NCBI GenBank assembly: GCA_052145775.1
Contig: JBKQNY010000178.1
Coordinates: 1 to 26,637 of the forward strand
Length of the DNA stretch: 26,637 nt
DNA from: CAVYPR01 sp052145775
GTDB lineage: Bacteria; Actinomycetota; Acidimicrobiia; Acidimicrobiales; RAAP-2
Direction: 5' to 3'
Below the pieces are notes generated by a model that worked only from the letters and a program-made list of their open reading frames with translations, made no database searches and was not told the DNA's origin. Below are positions 1 to 6,687 of this stretch, one piece after another. Each line of letters starts with the position of its first letter. Positions within the stretch are counted from its first letter, which is position 1. Made by a program: the position numbers and the translations under genes.

Positions 1-305
1 GTCTTGGCCGAGAGGATCCCCTCCACCTCCACCGCGGGCCCGCACCAGGCCAGGCGCACCTGGTGGGCCAGCGCGGCCAGAGCCACCACGGCACCGTCGC
101 CGAGGGCGGCCAAGGCCGTGAGCTCCTCGCCGCTGAGCTGGCGACGCTCGTCGATGAGGGCCGACTCGGCGGCGGCCAACAGCGCCCGATCGTCGGGGGT
201 GAGGGCCGCCTGGACCTGCGGGGCCGTCTCGTCGTGGGTCGGCCGGCTGGCCGGCCGCAAGGTCACGGTGCTACGCGTGGGGTCATCGCGGGGTTGGTCG
301 GGCAC
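1..305 (-). CDS. bioB: Biotin synthase, N-terminal part (cut by window edge)
   Basis: Reading the minus strand from a GTG at 305 gives about 101 residues without a stop to the window edge. The last visible residues (HQVRLAWCGP, then VEVEGILSAK) match the segment that in actinobacterial BioB lies just before the radical-SAM cysteine motif CxxxCxxC, which would fall outside the window. BioB is the radical-SAM Fe-S enzyme that inserts sulfur into dethiobiotin, the last step of biotin synthesis, in the cytoplasm. The first 40 or so residues are a variable, Asp/Pro/Thr-rich extension, as is common in this group. A second in-frame GTG at 314 is an alternative start; neither has a convincing Shine-Dalgarno. 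The gene is divergent from the acyl-CoA dehydrogenase at 385, so the 79 bases between them should hold both promoters. The call rests on a short segment and the catalytic motif is not visible. Confidence 0.8.
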   Translation of the reverse strand, partial: MPDQPRDDPTRSTVTLRPASRPTHDETAPQVQAALTPDDRALLAAAESALIDERRQLSGEELTALAALGDGAVVALAALAHQVRLAWCGPAVEVEGILSAK

Positions 306-384
306 GGCGCCCACGGTAGCGGCAGGGCGTCGCCGCCGAGAAGCCCGGCGCCGACCGGCGGCGTCACGCGGCGAGGAGGCGTTC

Positions 385-1686
385 ATGGCCTGGGATTTCT
401 CCACCGAGCCCGAGTTCGAAGAGAAGCTCGCGTGGATGCGGGGGTTCGTGCGCGAGGAGGTCTTCCCCCTCGAGGTGCTCGACCTCACCGAAGCCCAGCT
501 CACCGCGGCCATCGGCCCCCTGCAGGAGGAGGTGAGGCGCCAGGGGCTCTGGGCGGCCCACCTGCCGCCCGAGCTCGGCGGCATGGGCTACGGCCAGGTG
601 CGCCTCGGCCTCATGCACGAGATCCTGGGCCAGACCCCCTACGGTCCGGTCGTCTTCGGCAACAACGCCCCGGACTCGGGCAACGCCGAGCTCCTGGCCG
701 TGGGCATCGCCCAGTCTGGTCGCCAGGACCAGCGCCAGCAGTGGCTGCTTCCCCTCCTCGAAGGCCGGCTGCGAAGCGGCTTCTCGATGACCGAGCCGGG
801 CACGGCGGGTTCGGACCCCACCCTGCTCGCCACCAGGGCGGTGCGCGACGGTGAGGAGTACGTGATCAACGGGCGCAAGTGGTTCACCACGAACGGCTCG
901 TTGGCCGACTTCCTCATCGTGATGGCCGTGACCGACCCCGACGTCCATCCCTACCAGGGCTCGTCGATGATCGTGGTGCCGGTGGACACCCCCGGCGTCG
1001 AGATCCTGCGCGACGTGGCGACCATGGAGGACCCCACAGCCCCCTACGGCCGGTTCGGCAACCACGCCGAGATCGACTACCACGACGTCCGGGTGCCGGT
1101 GGCCAACCTGATCGGCGCAGAGGGCGGGGGGTTCGCCCTGGCCCAGTCCCGCCTGGGGCCGGGCCGCATCCACCACTGCATGCGCTGGCTTGGGCAGTCC
1201 CGCCGGGCCTTCGACATGCTCTGCGAGCGGGCGGTCTCGCGCCACGCCTTCGGCTCCGCGCTGGCCGAGAAGCAGACCGTGCAGAACTGGGTGGCGGACT
1301 CGCTGGCCCAGATGTCGGCGGCCCGCCTCATGACCCTCCACGCCGCGTGGAAGATGGACCGCGAGGGCCCGGCGGCGGCTCGCAATGAGATCGCCATGAT
1401 CAAGTTTTTCGGGGCGGGCGTCCTCTACGACGTGGTCGACCGGGCCGTCCAGGTGCACGGCGCCCTCGGGTACTCCTGTGACCTGCCCCTCGAGGCCATG
1501 TACCGGGCCGCCCGGGCCGCCCGCATCTACGACGGGCCGGACGAGGTGCACCGACAGACCGTGGCCCGGCGGACCCTGCGCACCTACTCACCGACCGAGG
1601 TGCCCACCGAGCACGTCCCGACCCGGCGCGAGGCGGCCCGGCGGAGGTTCGCCGACCTCCTCTCCCAGGTGACGGCCGACGACTGA
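385..1686 (+). CDS. Acyl-CoA dehydrogenase, ACAD10/11-like
   Basis: 433 residues, the usual length for a flavin acyl-CoA dehydrogenase (alpha,beta-oxidation of an acyl-CoA, electrons passed to ETF). The ATG at 385 is chosen because GAGGAGG lies just upstream; the open frame continues upstream to position 4, but that part is the antisense of bioB and is low-complexity. Visible family blocks are FSMTEPGTAGSDP (flavin/substrate loop, about residues 132-144), INGRKWFTTNG, and a C-terminal YDGPDEVHRQTVARR around residue 382. The last block is the form seen in the ACAD10/ACAD11 clade, where classical enzymes have YEG with the catalytic Glu; here the aligned residue is Asp383. The substrate cannot be read from sequence; ACAD10/11 relatives act on long or branched acyl-CoAs or on hydroxy-acid-derived substrates. 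A GC hairpin follows the stop. Confidence 0.93.
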   Translation: MAWDFSTEPEFEEKLAWMRGFVREEVFPLEVLDLTEAQLTAAIGPLQEEVRRQGLWAAHLPPELGGMGYGQVRLGLMHEILGQTPYGPVVFGNNAPDSGNAELLAVGIAQSGRQDQRQQWLLPLLEGRLRSGFSMTEPGTAGSDPTLLATRAVRDGEEYVINGRKWFTTNGSLADFLIVMAVTDPDVHPYQGSSMIVVPVDTPGVEILRDVATMEDPTAPYGRFGNHAEIDYHDVRVPVANLIGAEGGGFALAQSRLGPGRIHHCMRWLGQSRRAFDMLCERAVSRHAFGSALAEKQTVQNWVADSLAQMSAARLMTLHAAWKMDREGPAAARNEIAMIKFFGAGVLYDVVDRAVQVHGALGYSCDLPLEAMYRAARAARIYDGPDEVHRQTVARRTLRTYSPTEVPTEHVPTRREAARRRFADLLSQVTADD

Positions 1687-1703
1687 GCAGCTGGTCCCGC
1701 TGG

Positions 1704-1723
1704 CCGCCCGCTCGGGCGGGCGG
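1704..1723 (+). terminator. GC-rich hairpin between ACAD and GH3 genes
   Basis: CCGCCCGC (1704-1711), a TCGG tetraloop and GCGGGCGG (1716-1723) form a perfect 8-bp stem 17 bases after the acyl-CoA dehydrogenase stop. There is no U-tract, so it is a hairpin-only terminator or attenuator candidate. It lies just 21 bases before the GH3 start, so read-through is also plausible. Confidence 0.4.
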
Positions 1724-1744
1724 GGCCACGGCGGATCTGCCAGA

Positions 1745-3727
1745 GTGCACGCCGTGGCCGACGACGCGAAGGACCCCGACGGCGAGGTGCGTGCCCAGGT
1801 CGAGCGGCTCGAGCGCGGCGAGAAGCTCCACCTGGTCACCGGCGACGGCCCGCTGGTGCGCGGCAACATCGCCATGACCCGGCGGTACAACCCGACCCCG
1901 ATCGAGGCGGGGCGGATCGACCGCCGGGGCATCGAGGGCATCCGTTTCACCGACGGGCCCCGAGGCGTGGTCATGGGACACTGCACCGCCTTCCCGGTGC
2001 CCATGTCCCGTGGCGCGACCTTCGACCCCGCCCTCGAGGCCGAGGTGGGCGACGCCATCGGGGTCGAGGCGAGGACGCTGGGAGCCAACCTCTTCGCCGG
2101 CGTGTGCATCAACCTTCTGCGCCACCCGGCCTGGGGCCGTGCCCAGGAGACCTACGGCGAGGACACCCACCTCCTGGGTGAGATGGGTGCCGCCCTGGTG
2201 CGGGGCACCCAGCGCCACGTGATGGCCTGCGTGAAGCACTACGCCTGCAACTCCATGGAGAACTCGAGGTTCTGGGTCGACGTGCGAATCGACCCGACCG
2301 ACCTGCGCGACCTCTACCTCCCGCACTTCAAGCGCTGTGTCGACGAGGGGGCCTCGGCGGTCATGTCCGCCTACAACAAGGTGAACGGCCGCTGGTGCGG
2401 CCAGAACCGGGTGCTCCTCACCGAGATCCTGAAGGAGGAGTGGGGCTTCGACGGCTTCGTCATGTCGGACTTCCTCTGGGGGGTGCGCGGCGACCCGGCC
2501 GACAGCTTCAACGCCGGCCTCGACCTCGAGATGCCGTTTCGCTGGCGGTTCAAGAAGCTGGCACGGGCCATGCGCCAGTCCCGGGTGTCCGAGGCCCGCC
2601 TCGACGACGCGGCCACCAGGCTCCTGCGCCAGCAGGAGCGCCAGAAGGGACGGGGCGAGCCCGAGCGCTACCGACCCGAGGCGGTCTGCTCACCCGAGCA
2701 CCGCCGGCTGGCCCACCGGGTGGCCGTCGAGGGGACGGTGCTGCTCGAAAACCGCGACACCTTGCCCCTCGACCCCGAGGCCGTCCGGTCGGTGGCCGTC
2801 TTCGGGAAGCTGGCCACGATGCAGGCCACCGGCGACAAGGGGTCGAGCCAGGTCCACCCGCCCGAGGTGGTCACCCTGCTCGACGGGGTGCGCACCGTGG
2901 CCGCCGCGCAGGGCGTGGCCGTCTCCTACGACGACGGGAGCTCGCTGGAGCGGGCCCTGGCCCTGGCCGTCCGGAGCGACGCCGTGATCGTGGCCGCCGG
3001 CAACTCCTTCGAGGACGAGGGCGAGTGGATCGGGCGCTCCGGCGGGGACCGCCGGCGCCTCACCGTGGCCCCCGCGGACGAGCGGCTCATCGTGGCGCTG
3101 GCCGGGGCGAACCCGAGGACCACGGTAGTGCTCCTCGGGGGCAGTGCCTTCGTGACCGACCCCTGGCGCCGCAAGGTGGGGGCCCTGGTGGCCGCGTGGT
3201 ACCCAGGGATGGAGGGCGGCCGGGCCGTGGCCGACATCCTCTTCGGCCATGAGGTCCCCGGTGGCCGGCTCCCCTGCTCGTGGCCGGCCTCGACCACACA
3301 GCTCCCGCCGTTCACGCGCTTCACCCGCAAGATCACCTACGGCCCCCTCCACGGCTACCGCATGCACGAGGCCGAGGGCACCCGCCCGGCCTACCCCTTC
3401 GGCTACGGGCTCGGCTACACCAGGGTCGAGTGGGAAGGGCCCGAGGTCGTGGGCGGCGAACCCGGCCGGGTGACGGTGAGGGTGCGGCTGCACAACCGCG
3501 GGTCGCGCCCCGGGGTCACCGTGGTCCAGGGGTACGTGGCCGAGCCCCTCGGCTCCGACCCGCGGCCGCTTCGGACCCTGCGGGCGTTCGAGAAGGTGCG
3601 GATCGAGGCCGGCGGGTCGGCCGAGGTAAACCTCGACCTCCCGCTCCCTCCGGGGACCACCGGGGCCTGGGTCGGCCCGTCGTCGGACCCAGACCACCTC
3701 CGCCCCGTCCCGGTCACCATCCCCTGA
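1745..3727 (+). CDS. Glycoside hydrolase family 3 (beta-glucosidase-like)
   Basis: 660 residues from a GTG at 1745 (a GTG at 1754 is an alternative). The order is a TIM-barrel domain, an alpha/beta sandwich domain and a C-terminal fibronectin-III-like domain (about residues 565-655), as in three-domain GH3 enzymes. Supporting motifs are FTDGPRGV, QETYGEDTHLLGEMGAALVRG with the conserved GED, VKHYACNS (the Lys-His substrate pair), and GFVMSDF with the predicted nucleophile Asp242. The block EDEGEWIGRSGGDRRRL in domain 2 is where the GH3 acid/base Glu is normally found. GH3 enzymes hydrolyse beta-linked glucosides and related sugars with retention. No signal peptide or membrane segment is visible, so it probably acts in the cytoplasm on an imported oligosaccharide or glycoside. 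The exact sugar specificity cannot be assigned. Confidence 0.92.
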   Translation: MHAVADDAKDPDGEVRAQVERLERGEKLHLVTGDGPLVRGNIAMTRRYNPTPIEAGRIDRRGIEGIRFTDGPRGVVMGHCTAFPVPMSRGATFDPALEAEVGDAIGVEARTLGANLFAGVCINLLRHPAWGRAQETYGEDTHLLGEMGAALVRGTQRHVMACVKHYACNSMENSRFWVDVRIDPTDLRDLYLPHFKRCVDEGASAVMSAYNKVNGRWCGQNRVLLTEILKEEWGFDGFVMSDFLWGVRGDPADSFNAGLDLEMPFRWRFKKLARAMRQSRVSEARLDDAATRLLRQQERQKGRGEPERYRPEAVCSPEHRRLAHRVAVEGTVLLENRDTLPLDPEAVRSVAVFGKLATMQATGDKGSSQVHPPEVVTLLDGVRTVAAAQGVAVSYDDGSSLERALALAVRSDAVIVAAGNSFEDEGEWIGRSGGDRRRLTVAPADERLIVALAGANPRTTVVLLGGSAFVTDPWRRKVGALVAAWYPGMEGGRAVADILFGHEVPGGRLPCSWPASTTQLPPFTRFTRKITYGPLHGYRMHEAEGTRPAYPFGYGLGYTRVEWEGPEVVGGEPGRVTVRVRLHNRGSRPGVTVVQGYVAEPLGSDPRPLRTLRAFEKVRIEAGGSAEVNLDLPLPPGTTGAWVGPSSDPDHLRPVPVTIP

Positions 3728-3763
3728 GCCGGGCGCGAGGGGCCGCCGGCGCCTCGGCCCGGC
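3728..3763. terminator. Bidirectional terminator-like stem between convergent genes
   Basis: GCCGGGC (3728-3734) pairs with GCCCGGC (3757-3763), and CGAGG (3736-3740) pairs with CCTCG (3752-3756). This gives a 12-bp stem with a single bulged G. It starts directly after the GH3 stop and lies 14 bases from the stop of the convergent soxR gene, where a shared terminator is expected. There is no U-tract on either strand. Confidence 0.5.
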
Positions 3764-3777
3764 GGGCCCGCTCCGGT

Positions 3778-4230
3778 TCACCCGAGGAAGGTGCGCGGCC
3801 CGGGTCCCTCGGCGCCCAGCACGTCGCCGGGGTTGGCGAAGGGGCACCGGTCGATGGAGAGGCAGCCGCACCCGATGCAGGTGGTGAGGCGATCCCTCAG
3901 CTCCTGGAGGCGGTGGATGCGATCGTCGAGCTCGCCCCGCCAGGCCGCCGACAGGCGGGCCCAATCGTCCCGGGTCGGCGCCCTCCTCTCCGAGAGGTTG
4001 TCGAGGGCCGCCCGGATGTCGCGCAGGGGAATGCCCACCCGCTGGGCCGCCCGGATGAAGGCGACCCGTCGGAGCGTCTCCCTCGGGAACCTGCGCTGAT
4101 TGCCCTGCGTCCGGCGGCTGGAGATGAGTCCCTCGGACTCGTAGAAGCGCAGGGCGGAGACCGCGACGCCGCTGCGCGCCGACAGCTGGCCCACGCTCAG
4201 CTCTCGCAAGTCGGAAGGGAGTTGCTCCAT
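3778..4230 (-). CDS. soxR: Redox-sensitive MerR-family regulator SoxR
   Basis: 150 residues from the ATG at 4230 (an in-frame TTG at 4245 is less likely because it lies inside the operator). The N-terminal MerR winged helix is clear (LSVGQLSARSGV, ALRFYESEGLI, residues 11-36), followed by a dimerisation helix. The C-terminal cluster is C118-X2-C121-X-C123-X5-C129, the exact spacing of the [2Fe-2S] site of E. coli SoxR, followed by the family's NPGD block. SoxR is a dimer that activates its target promoter when the cluster is oxidised; in actinomycetes it responds mainly to redox-active metabolites such as quinones and phenazines (known for the family). The gene is divergent from the questin-oxidase-like gene at 4318. 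Its start is only about 10 bases from the SoxR box, so it is probably autoregulated. Confidence 0.95.
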   Translation of the reverse strand: MEQLPSDLRELSVGQLSARSGVAVSALRFYESEGLISSRRTQGNQRRFPRETLRRVAFIRAAQRVGIPLRDIRAALDNLSERRAPTRDDWARLSAAWRGELDDRIHRLQELRDRLTTCIGCGCLSIDRCPFANPGDVLGAEGPGPRTFLG

Positions 4231-4235
4231 GGCCC

Positions 4236-4266
4236 TTGACCTCAAGTTTACTTGAGGTTTTATGGT
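4236..4266 (+). promoter_or_regulatory. SoxR box within a 19-bp-spacer promoter
   Basis: CCTCAAGTTTACTTGAGG at 4240-4257 is a near-perfect palindrome that differs by one central base from the classic E. coli soxS SoxR box. On the plus strand it lies between a -35 TTGACC (4236-4241) and a -10 TATGGT (4261-4266) with a spacer of exactly 19 bp. That overlong spacer is the hallmark of promoters that MerR/SoxR proteins activate by DNA distortion. The promoter points at the gene starting at 4318. On the minus strand TAAACT (4250-4245) could be the -10 of soxR, which would place autorepression in the same site. Confidence 0.93.
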
Positions 4267-4317
4267 GGTGGTGGTGGTAGGGGCGGCGGTTCGGGGCCGG
4301 GCAACGGGAGGCGCGCC

Positions 4318-5196
4318 ATGACCGAGGGCACGATGTCACTCGACGAGGCGTTTGACCGCATGGCGCGGCTGGACTTCGAATTGCCCAACGGGTTCGTCAA
4401 CCACGGGCCGATGGCCTGCGAGGCCCTGGCTGCGCTCGACCTCGACGACCAGATCGAGGGCTGGTCCCGCCGGTTCGCCCACATGCTCGACACAGGCCCG
4501 AAAGCCGAACGGCCAGAGGGGTTCGGGGGCGGCGGGTGGCGGTCGGCCCTCGGCGACTACCGGCGACTGCCGGAGTGGATCGGGTACTTCGACGACGCCG
4601 TCGACGACCAGGGTTGGGCACCCGTCGTCGGCACGTGGGTCCCCCGGCTCGTCCCCGGTCTCGGCACGGCCCTGTTCCACGGCATCATCCGCACGGCCCA
4701 GGCCGTCCGAGCCGTCGACGCCGTGGACACCGAGGCGCGGCGCGCCGAGCTGGCCCGCTCTCTGGCCTACTGGGCGGCGCGCTACCGGCCTGGCCAGCCC
4801 GTAGGCGACGTCCGGGCGGCAGGTGAGACGGCCGCCGCGGTGGTCGGCAACGCGGCCCGTGGCGCCCGGCACTACCTGGTCGAGCCCACCATCTACTACC
4901 TGCACGGCGTCACCGGGGCCATGGCTGTCGAACTGCTGCTCCCACACATCACCGAGGACGATGGCCTGGCGGCGCTCGACCAGGTGCGGGCCGAGCATGC
5001 CGCCATCTACGGCGACGAGAACCCCGCCCCGCCGGACGGCCCGACCCACGATTGGGACGAGCGCGTCGCCTGGGCGGCCGCTGACAGCCACGACGTCCAC
5101 GCCGTGAAGTTGGTCGAGGCCTGCCGCCGGGGGTTCGCATCGACCTCCGATCCCTCCTTCGCCGCCGCCGCCGGTCGGGTGGCCCGCCGCCCGTGA
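4318..5196 (+). CDS. Questin oxidase-like protein (DUF4243), SoxR target
   Basis: 292 residues from the ATG at 4318, with GGGAGG 6 bases upstream; the frame can be read further upstream only through the promoter as a Gly-rich artefact. The N-terminal block NHGPMACEAL (about residues 23-32) and the later GLGTALFHGIIRTAQAV and YLHGVTGAMAVELLLPH blocks are what I recognise from the questin oxidase-like family (AflY/questin oxygenase in fungal anthraquinone pathways). Family members are proposed to carry out oxygen-dependent cleavage of anthraquinone-like rings; bacterial members are mostly uncharacterised. Position behind a SoxR-controlled promoter suggests a role in modifying or detoxifying redox-active quinone compounds. 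A 6-bp hairpin follows the stop. The family call is by memory of motifs; the substrate is inference. Confidence 0.8.
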   Translation: MTEGTMSLDEAFDRMARLDFELPNGFVNHGPMACEALAALDLDDQIEGWSRRFAHMLDTGPKAERPEGFGGGGWRSALGDYRRLPEWIGYFDDAVDDQGWAPVVGTWVPRLVPGLGTALFHGIIRTAQAVRAVDAVDTEARRAELARSLAYWAARYRPGQPVGDVRAAGETAAAVVGNAARGARHYLVEPTIYYLHGVTGAMAVELLLPHITEDDGLAALDQVRAEHAAIYGDENPAPPDGPTHDWDERVAWAAADSHDVHAVKLVEACRRGFASTSDPSFAAAAGRVARRP

Positions 5197-5214
5197 CCCG
5201 GTCACTGCAGTCGA

Positions 5215-5233
5215 GGGCGCGAGCACGGCGCCC
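5215..5233 (+). terminator. Small GC hairpin after the DUF4243 gene
   Basis: GGGCGC (5215-5220), a 7-base loop and GCGCCC (5228-5233), 18 bases after the stop. It is short and has no U-tract, so it is only a weak terminator candidate. The FDOR gene begins 45 bases further on and could be co-transcribed. Confidence 0.3.
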
Positions 5234-5278
5234 ACTCCGCGACGCCCGTGCCCCCAGGACCGAGTAGACAGGAATTCC

Positions 5279-5692
5279 GTGGACTCCCTCTCCCCTGCCG
5301 TGCGCCGGGTGGTCGAGGGCCGTCACCTGGCCCATCTGGTCACCGTGAACGCCGACGGGAGCCCGCAGGTCACCGTGGTCTGGGTCGGTCTCGACGGCGA
5401 CGAGGTCGTCGCCGCGCACCTCGGGACCTGGAAGAAGGTCGAGAACATCCGGCGCGACCCGCGCGTCGTAGTGTCCATCGAGACCGGTCTCCCCGGCCCC
5501 CACGGGCTCGACGAGTATCTCGTGCTCTACGGCACCGCCAGGGTGACCGACGGAGGGGCGCCCGAGCTCCTCCAACGGCTGGCCCGCACCTACATCGGAC
5601 CCGACGTGCGGTTCCCCCCGATGGACGATCCGCCTCCCGGCTTCGTCACCCACATCCGGGTCGATCGGGTTGCCGGCAACGGCGAGTGGTGA
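5279..5692 (+). CDS. PPOX-class (FDOR) F420-dependent oxidoreductase
   Basis: 137 residues from a GTG at 5279, with AGGA 5-6 bases upstream. The sequence has the split-barrel flavoprotein pattern of the pyridoxamine-phosphate-oxidase-like/FDOR-B family: HLAHLVTVNADGSPQVTVVWV near the N-terminus, then KKVENIRRDPRVVVSIE and a YGTARVTDGG strand. Actinobacterial members of this shape usually bind coenzyme F420 (sometimes FMN or haem) and reduce quinones, enones or biliverdin-like compounds in the cytoplasm. It lies 82 bases after the SoxR-controlled DUF4243 gene in the same direction. Membership of that transcription unit would fit a quinone-handling role but is not shown. The cofactor cannot be decided from sequence alone. 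Confidence 0.85.
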   Translation: MDSLSPAVRRVVEGRHLAHLVTVNADGSPQVTVVWVGLDGDEVVAAHLGTWKKVENIRRDPRVVVSIETGLPGPHGLDEYLVLYGTARVTDGGAPELLQRLARTYIGPDVRFPPMDDPPPGFVTHIRVDRVAGNGEW

Positions 5693-5800
5693 ACGGGTCT
5701 GCGGTTCCGACAGCACGCCGGCGAAGCCGCCGGACCTGCCCGACGGCGCGGTCGACGGGCCCGAGTGCCGCCCGACCCGGAGCTGCCGGGATTCCATGAC

Positions 5801-5827
5801 GCGGACCGTGACAACGTCCCGGTCCGC
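5801..5827. repeat. Inverted repeat upstream of the cNMP-binding gene
   Basis: GCGGACCG (5801-5808) and CGGTCCGC (5820-5827) form a perfect 8-bp inverted repeat around 11 bases, 69 bases before the ATG at 5896. It could be a terminator for the FDOR gene (no U-tract), an operator or an RNA hairpin. The remainder of 5693-5895 shows no gene. Confidence 0.4.
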
Positions 5828-5895
5828 GCCGGCGCGGGCGGTAGCATGTCGTTCGACATCGATCGGATCGTCGGCCTGCGACGAAGGTGCGTGCC

Positions 5896-6318
5896 ATGGG
5901 GACTGAGAGCCTGTTCTTCAATGCTCCTGACCACCGGACGGTCGCTGCCGGGCAGGTGATCTATGCCGAAGGTGACTCCGGGGCACACATGTTCGGCATC
6001 GTGTCCGGATCGGTGGCGCTCCTCAAGGGGTCGGTTGTCGTAGCGACACTCGGCCCGGAGGACGTCTTCGGCGAGCGTGCCTTGATCGATCACCTTCCCC
6101 GCAACCTCACGGCGATGGCAACCAGCGAGACGACCTTGGCGGAGATCGATCAACGACTCTTCCTCTTCCTGGTCCACGAGTCGCCCACGTTCGCTCTAGG
6201 TGTCATGAACGCCTTGGCCAGCCGATTGCGCAACTACGACGAACTGTTCGGTGATCTCTCCCCTCTGGGCACCGGCCACGAATCGACGACCGTCAGCTCG
6301 TCCGACGTTGGCGACTGA
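5896..6318 (+). CDS. Stand-alone cyclic-nucleotide-binding domain protein
   Basis: 140 residues from the ATG at 5896 (GAAGG upstream; an in-frame GTG at 5887 is less likely). It consists of one CRP/PKA-type cNMP-binding beta-roll. AGQVIYAEGD (18-27) opens the domain, GIVSGSV (34-40) is a core turn, and the phosphate-binding cassette is FGERALIDHLPRNLTA, with Glu60 and Arg69 in the positions that bind the cyclic phosphate and ribose. There is no helix-turn-helix, transmembrane part or kinase domain, so it is not a CRP-type transcription factor; after residue 115 only a short Ser/Thr tail remains. It may be a cAMP/cGMP-binding adaptor. Its partner is not identifiable. Confidence 0.85.
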   Translation: MGTESLFFNAPDHRTVAAGQVIYAEGDSGAHMFGIVSGSVALLKGSVVVATLGPEDVFGERALIDHLPRNLTAMATSETTLAEIDQRLFLFLVHESPTFALGVMNALASRLRNYDELFGDLSPLGTGHESTTVSSSDVGD

Positions 6319-6672
6319 TCCGGAGAGGTGAGGACGGGGTCGCCTACCAGGTAACCCCCCCAGTCGTCGCGCACAACAGGGCCGGCTGTGACGGGCGGCG
6401 AGCACAACGTGGACCCCGTAGCGATGCTGAGCCGGCGGTGCGCGGTGGGGAGAGGTCGACCGCCCCAAGGTGGTACCGGAGGGTCGAACCATGACCTCCC
6501 CTCGGCGGTCGAGCGCACGGCGTGGCGGGGTCGACGGCAGGGGACACCCGACCGGCTCCGACCTGGAGCGGTTGGTCTCACCTGCACGCACGCGCTTCGA
6601 TGTCCGGCGACCAACGGCTCGCACGAGCGCGGCGGGCGGCGGACCCGCGGTCCGCCACGCACGTCCCGGCCA
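6319..6672. other. Non-coding stretch between cNMP protein and carboxypeptidase homologue
   Basis: About 355 bases without a convincing gene. Short open frames on both strands are Arg/Gly/Pro-rich and look like GC-driven chance frames. No strong terminator, repeat or known RNA motif was found here; the promoter of the next gene lies at its right end. Confidence 0.5.
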
Positions 6673-6678
6673 TAGAGT
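6673..6678 (+). promoter_or_regulatory. -10 element for a probably leaderless transcript
   Basis: TAGAGT (fits TANNNT) ends 9 bases before the ATG at 6688. This would put the transcription start at or within a few bases of the start codon. No Shine-Dalgarno is visible upstream of that ATG, which agrees with a leaderless mRNA. Confidence 0.45.
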
Positions 6679-6687
6679 CCCCAATCG

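Noticed and set aside
4..384. Upstream extension of the acyl-CoA dehydrogenase frame
   Set aside because: It is antisense to bioB, low-complexity, and a clear Shine-Dalgarno precedes the ATG at 385.
4252..4317. Extension of the DUF4243 frame to a TTG at 4252 (Gly-rich start)
   Set aside because: It runs through the SoxR-controlled promoter; GGGAGG supports the ATG at 4318.
6388..6675. 95-codon open frame in the non-coding stretch
   Set aside because: Arg/Gly/Pro-rich with no recognisable motif or ribosome site; other frames are equally open in this GC-rich DNA.
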